NCBI GenBank assembly: GCA_018398585.1
Contig: JAGTTD010000013.1
Location: 31,823,131-31,887,130 of the forward strand
DNA from: Simmondsia chinensis
Taxonomy: Eukaryota > Streptophyta > Magnoliopsida > Caryophyllales > Simmondsiaceae
Direction: 5' to 3'
DNA length: 64,000 nt
Shown: positions 10,940-21,690 of the stretch, in pieces
How the letters are laid out: the number at the start of each line of letters is the position of its first letter
How positions within the stretch are numbered: the stretch's first letter is position 1
Translations under genes and position numbers: made by a program
Notes under the pieces: model-generated
Database searches by the model: none
What the model was told of the DNA's origin: nothing
Seen by the model: only the letters and a program-made list of their open reading frames with translations

Positions 10940-11164
10940 ATAGGTCGACTCCTTATCGAGCCGAGCCTCCTTTTGAACATCACTATAACTAGTTGGGCAA
11001 ATACGGGCCACTTTTCTAGATTGTCACTGCTGGGCCAAGTAAGGCCATAGGTGAAGCGTGGCCCAATCGTGTGGGGGTGTATGGCTAAGGATGCAAATGC
11101 AACAAGAACATAGCGCAATAATCGGGGCTAAGGCTAGCACTTCAAGCACAAGCATTGCAGTAGG

Positions 11165-11445
11165 GCTCGAGCTTCCTTAGATTAACTTGGGGGTCAAAAT
11201 CTTCTATCCCTTTCGGCTATAACCCGAGTTTAAAACTCACCAATCCCCACTTCCTTTCTCTATTTAGAAAATTTGTATCTCCTTACTAGAATAAAAAGTG
11301 GCAAGCCGACCTTTCTTGAGTTGACTTGCTGGTTAAACCCTGCTCCCTTTTTGGCTATACAACTCGAGCTCAAAGCTAACCAATCCCACTTTTCTCCAAT
11401 TTTCTTCTATGTTCAGAGAATTTGTGATCACCTTACCAATATAAA
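11165..11445. repeat. diverged tandem duplication, about 144 bp unit
   Basis: Unit 1 (about 11,165-11,290) and unit 2 (about 11,309-11,443) share the order TTGGCTATA, CTCGAG or CCGAGT, ACCAATCCC, AGAGAATTTG and CTTACYA. No coding function is apparent. Confidence 0.55.
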
Positions 11446-11539
11446 AGAATTAATAGTATCGCATCGACTTGACCCCTACAAATTTTATTCAATTTTGTTG
11501 TAGAATTTTGCGAAGGAAGATAAAAATGGTGGGTTTTAT

Positions 11540-12528
11540 TTGCCCTGGGGTTGGCAAATGAAGGGATGGGAGTTGCTTGGCAGCCGTCTAGACATGTCTT
11601 CCTCCACCTCAACGGCCAAATCATTGGAAGATGGGCCCTGTAGCGATCGCTCCTACATGACATGCCTTACGCTTCACAACAGGTAGCGCATCCTTCTCTA
11701 CTACTGCCATGGGTTGAGAATGGTGAAGCCCCAGCTGATCAGCATCCTGCTCAGATAATCACACCTGATACCGATACTCTGGAAAGTAATAGTGATAACG
11801 AGTCAGCAACATCTGAGCCTGAGTTCCCTCCAGGATTCGAGCCCATAACAGCAATTGGTAACTCCCAAGCTCAGGATAGTGTGCCGTGGAATCAGCAAGC
11901 ATCAGCTCCATCCATGGGAGGGCCTAGCACGGGTTGGAGGATAAAGGAAAAATTCCACACAACAATAAGAGAGAGAAAAGCGATCAAGCGCAAGATGAAG
12001 GAAAGACAGAAGCAAGACTTCCTGAAGGATATGTCTCCTACAAGTAATGCTGGAAAATCGTCTAAGTCAGCCGGAAAGAGGAAAAAAACGAAATAGGGGA
12101 AACCGAGTCCAGAAGATCATGGAAGAAGAGTATAATGAAAAGATCCTAAATGCGGAGCGGGTTATAGAGATAGGAGAAAAGGTGAGTTTCAACTTTGATG
12201 GTTTCGACCCGGCTATGGTGGCAGACATTCTTGCGCGATGATATGGTTTGGGTTTTGGTTGTGGCTTCAGTCTCATTCACGGTTCTTGTGCTGGCCATCT
12301 GGTTGTTCTTCAGCTAGGATCCCTGTTTGTGTTGATTCTGCGCCCGCTGTTGTCTCTTGTGCCCGTATATTTTCTAGTCCTGTTCTCATTATCTGTTGTG
12401 CCCTTTTTTGTGGTTGTTTTCTTGTTTTGTGTTAAATGTTTTTGGTCCCCGGGTTGTAGCGGTAGGACTTTGGCCTCGCCTAGCGAGTGGCCAGTTTGAT
12501 TAGCGATTTTGTTGCAATTTATCAAAAA
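11540..12528 (+). mobile_element. LINE fragment with ORF1-like coding remnant and poly(A) tail
   Basis: The frame at 11,662-12,096 gives a 144-residue acidic then lysine-rich segment with EFPPGFEP and KRKMKERQKQDF. It resembles the C-terminal part of plant LINE ORF1 proteins, though I cannot name a close relative. A stretch rich in TGTTTTGTG-like words follows, ending in TTTATCA plus an A-tract at 12,520-12,532. I found no convincing target duplication. The first 60 bases match the window start in inverted form. Confidence 0.55.
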
Positions 12529-12623
12529 AAAAAAAGTATTTGAATGCATGTTGGCTTAGAGTCTACTAATTCAAATTTTTTACAAAGCCAAATTTTGAAA
12601 AATTCATAAAAAAAAGGGGAAGA

Positions 12624-12638
12624 GGGGGGGGGGGGGGG
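12624..12638. repeat. poly(G) tract
   Basis: Fifteen consecutive G residues occur in otherwise AT-rich DNA. The length may be unreliable in an assembly. Confidence 0.9.
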
Positions 12639-12868
12639 AATAAATAAATAATAGAAAGCTACTTTTAGGTTGATATGGGACTCGTTCAAGAGTTTGATAT
12701 CCTATTAGATTTGATTTTGAGAGGAATAATATGTTGAACGATTTATGTTCTTTTTTAAAATTAGAATGATGCTCGGTATCATTACAGATTTGTGAAAGTA
12801 CCCAGTACAACAAAAAGAAAATGCAAAACGGAATAATACAATAAAACACCTAAGAGTTGAAACTCGAA

Positions 12869-13046
12869 ACACCTGATGCAAGATGCTTAACGAGAGCTTC
12901 GATGTCTTTCCTCTTTCAACTGCATGTGCAATCGCAACCAAAGAGAGATACGACTCACCGAGGTCGAAGGGCCTAGGACCATTAGTGATCTTCGATAAGG
13001 ATTTAACATATTGCTTAAGTGTATGATAATTCTTGAAGTGTTGCAT
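12869..13046 (-). other. exon-like fragment of unknown origin
   Basis: The minus-strand frame encodes KITNGPRPFDLGESYLSLVA and, shortly after, ERGKTSKLSLSILHQ, ending at CAG|GTGTTTCG, a plausible splice donor. The composition is protein-like, unlike the flanks. I do not recognise the family and see no partner exon. It may be a captured or decayed gene piece. Confidence 0.25.
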
Positions 13047-13955
13047 TTGAAATTATTCGTTTTTTTTATAATTAAGAGGACAAGGTCTTTAGAAGAGTAC
13101 TTGAGGAGATTCTCCAACAAAAATAAGAAATGCCCACAACGGGAAAAAAAAAAAAAAGAAAATGAAAGGAAAGAAGGGGAAGAAATTCCCAATCTAGTTG
13201 CGTCTCATAGTCAATACCGGGCTAAAATATCCAGTTTTTCTCATAGTCCGCACAAGGGCACAGACTAATGATCAATCTGTATGAAGTAGTGAAGTAAGAT
13301 GTGTGACAACCAATCTCAATCTAGGTCTGGATCTGAAAATAGTATTAAAATCAATCTTCAAGGGTCTTACATGCAGTGATGAAATTATTAGCTTATTAAT
13401 TTATGGTATCGAAGATTTATTGGGGCACTAAAATATGACGGATTACGTAAAGTTGTATGGGTGTGTGGGTGTATCCCAAGAGTGCAAGAAAAAGATTTAG
13501 AGAGTTCTGTTTATGGGTGGTTTCAGTTTGGCTAACCTAGTATGAAAAGGGTTAACGACTCTCCACTCGGGTTCAGTAAGAATCTCACTTTAAAGTTGAA
13601 GGGAAGAGATCAACATATAAATCTAGTGAGCTACTCCACCAAATACTAATTGGTTTTAGGATAGAACATCGCTTAAGCTTATATGTGAAAACTGATATAT
13701 ATCAATTCCATCGGTCGAGGCTAAGGCTCATTGAAATTTAACAAAAAGAATCATGCTCGGATGATTTGGGTTGAGGGTTTGCAACTTTTTCATCCACAGG
13801 TTGCGTACAGATGGATTTGCAACTTTATCCGTACAAAATTTAAATGTGAGTTTAGACGTGTGTTCTCATAGGGTCTTGCTTTGTAATTCCAAATTTTCAA
13901 ATATGGATGTGACACTCGTTTGATTCCTTTGATTTTTCCCTTAAGTTGGGACATA
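13047..13955. other. intergenic DNA, no gene seen
   Basis: A/T-rich DNA with an A-tract near 13,146-13,160. Near 13,605-13,690 a segment with CTACTCCACC and CTAATTGGTTTTAGGAT resembles the ends of LTR-like repeats at 28.0 and 62.2 kb. No coding exon is evident. Confidence 0.4.
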
Positions 13956-13959
13956 GTAT

Positions 13960-14140
13960 TTGTTAAGGAACTACCTATTCCAAAAGCTCAGAGCCTTGTT
14001 GACCAAAAGGTCACGAGTTCAAATCTCAACAACCCCCTACTTTAAATGTTAAAACAATTTAAGCATAGGTATGAGGTGGGCCTGTGTATTATCTACGTTT
14101 TAGGACAGATAGTTCCTTGACAGTATTTATTAGCCAACTT
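13960..14140 (+). repeat. dispersed repeat with tRNA-like B box, family J
   Basis: It contains GACCAAAAGGTCACGAGTTC followed by AAATCTCAACAACC, similar to a pol III B box, then GTGGGCCTGTGTATTATC. Related copies lie at 29.3-30.45, 34.2 and 52.9 kb. It could be a SINE or the edge of an LTR plus primer-binding site. Confidence 0.5.
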
Positions 14141-14744
14141 GACATACGATGATAGGAGATGATTTAATTTCCATATGGGGACAGAAGTGTGAATAATGGG
14201 GTATCAATGAGGGGTTTCGAAGTTTGAAAGTTGTCCTCTTTACGAGCGTTCGGCTTTTGGAGAGCCTACCAAGTTATTCTAATGGTGCCTTTTTTTTTCT
14301 ATATTTCTTGCTTTTGAGTTTTGTTTTTGTTTCCTTATTCGATCTTTCTCTCTTATGTTGAGAGTTTTCTTCTCTTTGTCTTGATCTTTCACATATGTTT
14401 TAACATTATCTTTAAAGAAATCATGTATCGACCAGATTAACTTATTTTTCCATCTTCTGAAACAAAACCATATATTAAAAACATGTTGTGAATAAAACAA
14501 TAAACTAAAAGATATCGGTAGATCGATTTGCAAAAAACTGCCATATTTTCTGTTACATAAGTGTGAGGTAAGACGTCTCGAAATTTATACAAAAGTACGT
14601 CGATATATGGTGTATGGCGTGGTCAAAAAGTTGTACAAAAGAAACTAATAATTATGAAGCTAACATTGAGAAATATCATGATCGAAGTCAGGCAATGATG
14701 AAATATCTTTTGAGTTGTCAATGTCGGAGCCCTCGAGGTAGTAG
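14141..14744. other. intergenic DNA, no gene seen
   Basis: Short frames on both strands are A/T-driven and lack motifs. Confidence 0.4.
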
Positions 14745-15062
14745 GTCGGTTGTTATTGTCTGCTACTTCGTTTGGTTGCCACAAAAATTGAATTTCAATG
14801 GAAAGTTAAATTTCTCGGGGATTCAATTCCTATATTAACTTCCCCAAAAGTAGATAAAAGATGTTTGGTTACTATAATGAGAAATAGAACGTCCTTGGAG
14901 AAGCTAGTTAAAAACGAAGGAATTAGAACTTACTTAGGAGGAGCTACGTAAGTTACTTCTTGCATTCTGTCAACTTCCTGCCAACCAAACAAGAGCCCAT
15001 ATAGGTACTTCCCATGAATTTTACTTTCCATAATTATTTTCTGTATACCAAACGAGGCCTTA
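14745..15062. mobile_element. family A MITE, inverted copy
   Basis: It runs from CTTCGTTTGGTTGCC to GTATACCAAACGAGGCC followed by TTA. The interior matches the 9.8 kb copy in reverse, including CCAACCAAACAAGAGCCC. Confidence 0.65.
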
Positions 15063-15690
15063 ATATTTGATTTTGTTCATCAAAAAGTTCATTTCCATGG
15101 AGAAAGTGAGAAGCTATCAGCATTTTCGAACTCCCTAATAATTTGATTTAGAATATGACCTCCAAATATCAGAATTAACAATGAAATTACATAAATTTTT
15201 TATTTATTTTTGATAATAATTACAAAGAAAATAAACTGAAAATCTTAGATTTTTTTTATTTTTTTTTTTGAGCGGGAAACGAATAGCTGTCAATTGTAAG
15301 TATACAAGAAAAAGTAAAGATAAAAAATTAGTAAACCCACGTAGTGGAGCGCACCATGATCAATGCCAGACAATGAGATGATCTAAGCTCGTTAAACCTA
15401 ACATTGAGAAATAGTTGTCAATTAAATTAGCCTCTTTACGAATACTAATATGGAGGTAAATATGTCATTTATCACCATTCATTTCGATGAATTCCATGCA
15501 TATAAACATCTCATTTTTCAATAATTGGAACTACCGAAACGACCACCTAGAAGATACGTCATGAGAGACTGTCATTTTTTTCTTGTACTTTTAATTATAA
15601 AAAAAGTTGCAAGGTAAAATATATAGCCAAACATAGTTTTGCAATATGAATTTCCCTTATCTTTTGATTTATTTCTAATTTTCAACTTTT
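15063..15690. other. intergenic DNA, no gene seen
   Basis: A/T-rich, with a T-run near 15,249-15,269 that could be the tail of a minus-strand LINE remnant. No coding frame is evident. Confidence 0.35.
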
Positions 15691-15706
15691 CCTCAACCGC
15701 ACTTGA

Positions 15707-15763
15707 CTCGAAAACAACCTCTCGTTAGGATATCACCCTGAAGGGTTAAGGCTGCGTACATTC

Positions 15764-15795
<32 letters not shown>

Positions 15796-15850
15796 CGGCC
15801 CTGCTCATACGGGAGCCCTTGAGACACTGGGTATGTTATTGTTGTTGCTA
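15707..15850 (+). mobile_element. truncated SINE with expanded poly(C) tract
   Basis: This is the 3' part of the 5S-headed SINE family: GGTTAAGGCTGCGTACATTC, a run of 30 C (15,765-15,794), then CGGGAGCCCTTGAGACACTG and a TTG-rich tail. The perfect 16-base duplication CCTCAACCGCACTTGA is at 15,691-15,706 and 15,851-15,866. The 5S-like head is missing. Confidence 0.8.
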
Positions 15851-16071
15851 CCTCAACCGCACTTGAAAAATTAAAAGCAACAAACTTAAAATAAATTAGT
15901 TTCACTAGATAATAACAATAAAAACAAAAGTGACACCAGACAAATCCTAAGAATTAGATAAATTGTTTCCACTACACTTTTCCAGTGTCTCAAAATCGAA
16001 AATCAAAAATAAAAAGTAATAGAAATTCGGTAATCCAAAAGTAATTAGTATGTACCCTGTTGTACCCTCAA

Positions 16072-16419
16072 TCAACAGAAAACGCGACAAACCGGGCAAG
16101 TCCTACTCCGAAGAAACCACTCATCTATACAATCGGCATGAAACCGACGAAGGCAATCCGGCATGATCGCCACAACATCCTCATCTTCATAATCACACCA
16201 ACATATCGGACAACATTTTTCATCGCAACATAATTTTATCTTCTAGAACATCGCCTTAGGGTAGTAGCAATCCCTCGCGTCACCACTCATGACAGCCGCT
16301 CGGCCCGTGTCACCCAAGGTTGCCGCGTGGCCGCCTACGACGCCTTGGCAAAAGCCGTAGACACAAAGGACACATAACATTATAAGTGGAACAAAGACTA
16401 GTGCATCAAAAATGAGCAT
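16072..16419 (-). pseudogene. single-exon ATL-type RING relic with one in-frame TAG
   Basis: Reading from ATG at 16,419 gives a hydrophobic start (DALVFVPLIMLCVLCVYGF), then 58 codons to a TAG at 16,245-16,243. The same frame then stays open to TGA at 16,074-16,072. The second half holds a RING: CPICWCDYEDEDVVA, then CLRRFHADCIDEW and CPVC at normal spacing. As in the gene at 2.5 kb, the fourth zinc ligand is Arg instead of His. Stop readthrough would give 115 residues, a normal length for a small ATL protein. One nonsense change in an otherwise intact frame points to a recent pseudogene, a null allele or a sequence error. Confidence 0.7.
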
Positions 16420-16744
16420 AGTATATAAATTTATAATAATGTTTTGTGATAATTTTGATGATTGAAATTGTAAGGGAAAATGATGAAAAGTTTGAGAAAA
16501 ATTGCTTTAATTTTGAATGAGTTACTTGGGTTCACGTAGTGAAGAAAATTATACAAAGTTTGAGTAAATATAAAAGTCTTGAAATATGACATGTTATTTG
16601 TTGGTTTATTTTGTTTAATTGGATTAACTTTGATGTAAAAATTGATGTTGGAAAGTTGTACAAGAAAGATTTGTTAAATAAATTGGGTTGTGTCTCAAAT
16701 TTTTAGTAGTCGGGTTGTTAAATATGTGTTTTCCTAGGTTTTCC

Positions 16745-17465
16745 TTTTCTTGGCTGCTATATATTCTTCATGTAGCGCTTCTGCCCAATTTAGAGCGAAA
16801 ATAGATAGAGACTGTGAGAGAAGAGCTTGTAATCATCTAAATCTAGATCCAGTGAAGCTTGCATCCTACCACTCGTGGTTTTTCGCTCATTTGAGGGTTT
16901 ATCACGAAATCTTGGTGTCTTCGTTTCTCTTTCTCCCTTTCTCTTACCATTTGATTTTTCATATCTTGTTTGGTATCTAAATCGAACCTTGATATTGGGG
17001 TATTTCACGTAACATAAGCATATCACAGCTACTGGATTGAATTTAGACATCAAAACCAAATCTGAACAGAAAATGAGAAGAAAAGCAAGAAAAAAAACAA
17101 AGATACCAAGATTTACATGGCAAACTTTCAAATGAAGGAAAAACCATCGGCGAAAGGATGAAAAAATTCACTAGATCTGGAATGAAGGATTACAAAGTTC
17201 TCTATGTTTCTAGCTATTTGTGGGCAGAAGCCCACATATATATATATATAAGAAGAGAAAAGATGGAAACCCTAAAAATCACGGGTACAACGACACGACC
17301 TGAAATAAGTATGGCATCTTTAATAGAAAAGAGGGAAACCCTACGAATGTATATAAAGGGCTCGGTCCCTCTTATCCACCACAAATCTCCTCTTCTAGAA
17401 CCGGACAAAAAATTCGAGACACAACACAATGAGAAATACGTATATGGGCATGTTTGATACATCTG
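16745..17465. mobile_element. two copia-like LTR fragments in head-to-head inversion
   Basis: The plus-strand arm (about 16,750-16,985) carries CTTCTGCCCA, GATCCAGTGAAGCTT, GGTTTTTCGCTCATTTGAGG and CTTGGTGTCTTCG. The same order appears on the minus strand from about 17,232 to 17,030 (CTTCTGCCCACAAATAG, GATCTAGTGAATTTT, TTTTTCCTTCATTTGAA, CTTGGTATCTTTG). The inner ends are about 50 bases apart, giving a large imperfect palindrome. Sequence to 17,465 probably continues the second LTR. No internal coding region is present. Confidence 0.6.
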
Positions 17466-18170
17466 TTGTCACCAAGATTCGTATATATAAAATCTATATT
17501 TTCTGCAGGTGGTGCTTGATTATACAAAAAGGCTATATAGTAGAATGTTTTGATACATACTTCAAAATGAACTTATCAGTGGTGGTTGGTGGGAGGGTAT
17601 CGTGGTGGTTTTTTCAAAGCTCTATCTAGTTGTAATTTTTTATAAGTTTTGGTTTTCTATTTCTAGTTTTCACTCAAGCTAAGAAAAATATTAAAAATGC
17701 AATCATTCTAGAAACCTAATTTAAAGTTTATAAAAAAAAAAAAAAAAAAAAAACCAAAAGTGAGTTAAAATTAAGAAGAGGGGGAAAAAAAATACAGAAT
17801 AGTAAACGTGAACACCAGAGTTTTTTGTCTATCATAAGTATAGAGAATAAGAAGAAAATATATAATCATAGGGAAAATAGATTACCCTAGCACGGGGTCA
17901 GTCTGAAGCACAGCTATTATTGAAGCACAACACTCCGATCAAGGGTTAAGTTAGGTAGTATATGTCCTCATGGTACGACAGATTGGTCCAAGGAGGGAGG
18001 GTGTCTTAACCGATTTAGTGTGGTTTGTGTCAATAAGGGGCAGCAGTTAAGCGGCATACTTATGCTAGAAGAGAAAGAGGAAGGTAGAGGTACGATGCAC
18101 CTCAATCTTGAGAAATAATACTAGTCACCTAGGCTTTTCATGGTAAACTGAGAAGACAGGACCTTCAAAA
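17466..18170. other. intergenic DNA, no gene seen
   Basis: It holds a 22-base A-tract at about 17,732-17,753 and low-information sequence downstream of the copia relic. No exon is recognisable. Confidence 0.4.
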
Positions 18171-18179
18171 GGGTCGTGA

Positions 18180-19040
18180 CTAGGCGTAAAGAGCCACCAG
18201 CGACATTAATGTCATTGACATATAGAAGAAGTAACACAATATTGTGATGCCTATGATAACCAAAAAGCGATGGATTAGCCCATGAGCAATAAAAGCTAAA
18301 TCAAAGTAATCAGTGCTAAAGCGTTGAAACCAAACCCAAGGTGCTTGCTTTAAGCCATAAATGGCCTTACACGGACAACACACATGCCCGGGAAGGTGGG
18401 GTGAACAAACCCAAGGAGTTGCTTCATATGGACCTCCTGCTCATTGAAGAAGCCATGCAGCAAGGCATTTTTTATATATTGCTATCTAAGGTCCATAAAA
18501 TAGTGATTAGAAGAGAAAGGATGAGCCACACTAAAGTAGGCTCAATGACGAGGCTGAAAGTCTCGGGATAGTCAATGCCTAGTTCTTGAGTGAACCCTTG
18601 TGCCACAAGTGAGCTTTATAGCATTGAGCTAAGCGATCAGATTATACCTAACCTTTAACTTCCAAGTCTTATCAAGGATTTTAGAAGGGTCATAGGGTAT
18701 GAGCTCCAAGGTTTGGTTTTGAATTAGAGTACTAAACTTGTCTATCATGGCCTCACACCACTGAGGATCCTTTAGCCGCTTGTGAGTAAATAGTAGGCTC
18801 AACAATGTGGTTAGGGCTGAGAAGGAAAGCAGGTAGCGAGGTTTGTGAACATTGTTTTAGACTAGGTAATCATGGGATGCACATTTGTCATAATAGATAG
18901 TGTACGCCGAGCTAGGAATAATTCTTGAGATCAAGAATCAAGCAATAGGGATAGAAGGCGGGGTTGTGGCAGTCGGAACCGGTGTGCTAGGAGATGAACC
19001 GCGAGCCACAGAGCTTGATGGCTCTACCGCTCCACGACAG
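18180..19040 (-). mobile_element. decayed Ty1/copia pol fragment
   Basis: The minus strand encodes CKAIYGLKQAPWVWFQRFST (18,380-18,310 region), a hallmark of copia reverse transcriptase. Upstream, in shifted frames, it encodes FNEQEVHMKQPP and CEAMIDKFSTLIQNQTLELI. These appear in the normal copia order before the catalytic region. Several frameshifts and stops show it is dead. I found no LTRs of this element next to it. Confidence 0.75.
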
Positions 19041-19250
19041 GGTTGTTCCACATGATAAAATTTTTAAATCTCACAACACCGCACTATATATATTAAAACG
19101 TCAAGATTTCTAGATCATAAACTTCAAAGGCTACTATTTTTTTATCTCTGTTATTTTAGTTATTTTATTTTAATTGTACCAAAATTAATCCATCTGCAAT
19201 TTAAATTATGTCTATTTACTCCTATAATGAAACTAAAGTTATGTTAAAGA

Positions 19251-19511
19251 TTTAGCGCCTTGCTTCAATAGATTTAGCTTATCGTTGTCCCATTTTCCTG
19301 TCTTTTGGTTGGTTGGTCATGTTTTTGATGTCTTGCCTAGTCGTGTTTGAGTCTTGTGTTTTGTATCGTGTTTTGCCTTTTTTTGCTTGTTTTCTGTTTA
19401 TTTGGTTCGCTTTTTTGGTCCCCGGTCTTTTACGGGTTGACTCAGGGCTCGCTTGGTTGAGTTCCCTACTTTGTACCGCGACTCTATAGCTAATTACTAA
19501 AAAAAAAAAAA
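19251..19511 (+). mobile_element. 5'-truncated LINE 3' tail with 12 bp target duplication
   Basis: A T/G-rich 3' region ends in TTACT plus an A-tract. TTATGTTAAAGA flanks it perfectly at 19,239-19,250 and 19,512-19,523. No coding sequence remains. Confidence 0.75.
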
Positions 19512-19691
19512 TTATGTTAAAGACAAATTTTATCGACCTGATCATTTCAAATATAAGTTACTCAATATAAACTCGTATGTTGCTCGACCACTAAAAATCG
19601 GTTGTCAACTGAACGTTAGTTTTAGGACTAAATTGTCAGAAAGTAAATTATACATGATAAATGAATATAATTACAAATATAAAGATTAAAT

Positions 19692-20303
19692 TAAGGGTTA
19701 TTTACACTAAAGGTCCCTATGCTTTGTCCATTATGTCAATTTAGTCCTTGGACTTTAGTCCTTATATAATTCAAAATGTGTCAATTTGGTCATTAGGAAA
19801 AAAATTTTGTTAAGTTTTTAATGAAATTTTTACTAGTTCGGTTACAAATTGGGTTAAATTGACTAAACAAATGAATTTATAATAAGTTGCTTGTATCTAA
19901 TATAATTTCGCCATTCAAAATTACAGACATTAACTTAACTTAAATTTGACCAAAGGACTAAATTGACACATTTTGAATTGTTAAAAGACTAAATTGACAC
20001 AATTAAAAGTACAAGAACCAAATTGACACAATGAGCAAAGTATAGGAACTTTTGGCATAAAGCAAAAGCAACGTTCCCATGCCCCAAGGGCTCCCACCTA
20101 AGCAGGGTTTAGAGGGTGGATATACGCAGCTTCCTCCTTCAGGGTGAAGAGAGGCTGTTTCCGAGAACCCCAAACCTTATAGGGTTGACAACACGAGGAC
20201 TTCCCAGGAGGTCACCCATTCTGGTACTGCTCTCGCTCAAGCACTCTTAACTTTGAAGTTTTAATAGAATCCGGTGCCTTAGTGCTCGATAAATGAACCC
20301 TCC
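19692..20303. mobile_element. family C MITE interrupted by a SINE
   Basis: The left end AAGGGTTATTTACACTAAAGG matches the terminal repeat of the copy at 25.5 kb. The partner end appears as TATAGGAACTTTTGGCATAAA at 20,041-20,061. After the SINE at about 20,065-20,290, a remnant ATAAATGAACCCT follows. ATAAA at both junctions may be a short target duplication. Confidence 0.55.
20065..20290 (-). mobile_element. 5S-headed SINE, near full length
   Basis: The minus strand reads GCACTAAGGCACCGGATTC, GTTAAGAGTGCTTGAGCGAG and GGGTGACCTCCTGGGAAGTC. These are colinear with plant 5S rRNA including its internal promoter. It then continues into GAAGCTGCGTATATCCACCC and TGGGAGCCCTTGGGGCATGG, the SINE body. 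It lies inside a family C MITE. Confidence 0.75.
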
Positions 20304-20753
20304 TTAAATTAATACAGGAGACCTACAAATAGGACATGAGTTCTTACACTGAAGCCACATACAAATACATTCAGTATGAAAACAATGGTCACAGTTAATG
20401 ACACTAGCTATGCTCTCCTTTGGCTTTATCTCACTGTGACATATGATGCATACTTTTTCATCCGACGTCGTTTCCACATCCTCCTCACCTCTTATAACTA
20501 TGCCGGAAAGTAGCTCGGACGTCAACCGGAATCTGACAACTTCCCGAGACCGAGATGGCGTCGTGGCGGTCGGTAGCAGTTCGTTAGGGTTTTGCCTTCG
20601 GAGGTATGACCTGAGCCAGACTACGAGTGAAACTACAGAGAAAGTTATCGTGGGTGAACATATCATTACTATTGCCAATATGACGATCCCAGCGGGCAAC
20701 TTCCTCGATTTTCCTGTAAAACGTATCGTGGATAAATTAATTCTTTTGCTCAT
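20304..20753 (-). CDS. ATL-type RING-H2 ORF (149 aa), standalone or 3' exon
   Basis: The frame encodes a membrane span (AGIVILAIVMICSPTITFSV), an arginine-rich linker and a C-terminal RING: CIIC, then CDHCFHTEC and CPIC. All eight ligands (C3H2C3) are present. The wording KPKES and HCFHTEC resembles ATL20-22. These proteins act as membrane E3 ubiquitin ligases. The GUB_WAK exon at 24 kb is on the same strand and could be its first exon. That exon ends in phase 1, however, while the best acceptors here (TTTCAG at about 20,796 and nearby AGs) leave the RING frame in phase 0 or with one extra base. I therefore treat it as a separate ORF with that alternative open. Confidence 0.55.
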   Translation of the reverse strand: MSKRINLSTIRFTGKSRKLPAGIVILAIVMICSPTITFSVVSLVVWLRSYLRRQNPNELLPTATTPSRSREVVRFRLTSELLSGIVIRGEEDVETTSDEKVCIICHSEIKPKESIASVINCDHCFHTECICMWLQCKNSCPICRSPVLI

Positions 20754-21690
20754 AAACTTTGTGAAAAACTTTCTAGCGTTCGAGGTTTGCTGAAATAATT
20801 TTTTAGACCTACCATCGGTTACTCTTTGACTGAATTTTGTAAGAAGACTACAATAACCTTACTAAAGCACTGCATTTTGTTATAAAAACAAATTAAAACA
20901 CTAAGTTATATAATAATAGCATAAGAAGAAAAATAAAATAAAATTTCAATCAGTCAAAGCGCGACACGTCACATCCGTCGCTACGAACAACCACCACTCC
21001 TAGTGACTATCGTACCAAGATAGGGTGGCAGTTGAGGTCGGGGTGGGCTGCAGAGGACGAACGAGTTGTAGGACACTATGATGACGACAATTACTAGCAG
21101 TGGTAGTTTTATTTTCCGATAGATATGGGGCACAAGTAGCTCACATTACAAAGAAGGGCACGCTTGTAGGAGAAGTAGAGAGGAATGGAGGGTCGGTAAC
21201 TTGGGGAGGCGGGACAATGCCGCAACAGGCTGGTTTGAGAAGGGAGTCACGTAACAGGATGGGGTATTTTAGGTAAATTTAAAATTTTCATTTAAAAAAA
21301 TGTCATCTTAAATTGAAATATGAGGTGATACGTCAAGTTTTACCTAAAAATTATTTCACCCTAGCTGGCAAATGAAAAACGTTTTTTACAATGTTAAATT
21401 TAATTCGACAAACTTCGAAATACTAAAATGTAACTTACTAAATTTTGGAAATTCGTCACTTGAATGTATTGAAGTCAAAGTATTTATCACCCGACTAGTT
21501 ATGTCAAAAAAATTTCAAATTTCATAATCTCGGTGCGTTTAGTAAAAAACAGAATATTTAAGTAATAAATACTCAAATCCCATTTTATATAAGTGATAAA
21601 TTCCGTAAATTCTAAAAAGAAGAGCGTTGTTATTACAAGGACAGAAATTATTATTGTCAGAGTAATGATGTGATGTAGAGTGAACAATAG
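20754..21690. other. intergenic DNA, no gene seen
   Basis: Bases 20,960-21,260 are somewhat GC-richer but show no conserved frame. Near 21,625-21,690 a small motif (TTATTATTGTCAGAGTAATGA) matches family I MITE ends at 33.1 and 51.8 kb. Confidence 0.4.

Noticed and set aside
10867..11118. An 83-codon frame with a polyproline stretch
   Set aside because: The polyproline is the GGT microsatellite read on the minus strand. The rest has no recognisable domain.
18950..19035. A tRNA-like segment (GAGCGGTAGAGC and GGTTCATCTCC on the minus strand)
   Set aside because: No cloverleaf stems form around it, and the region continues as decayed copia pol sequence, so the box-like words look accidental.
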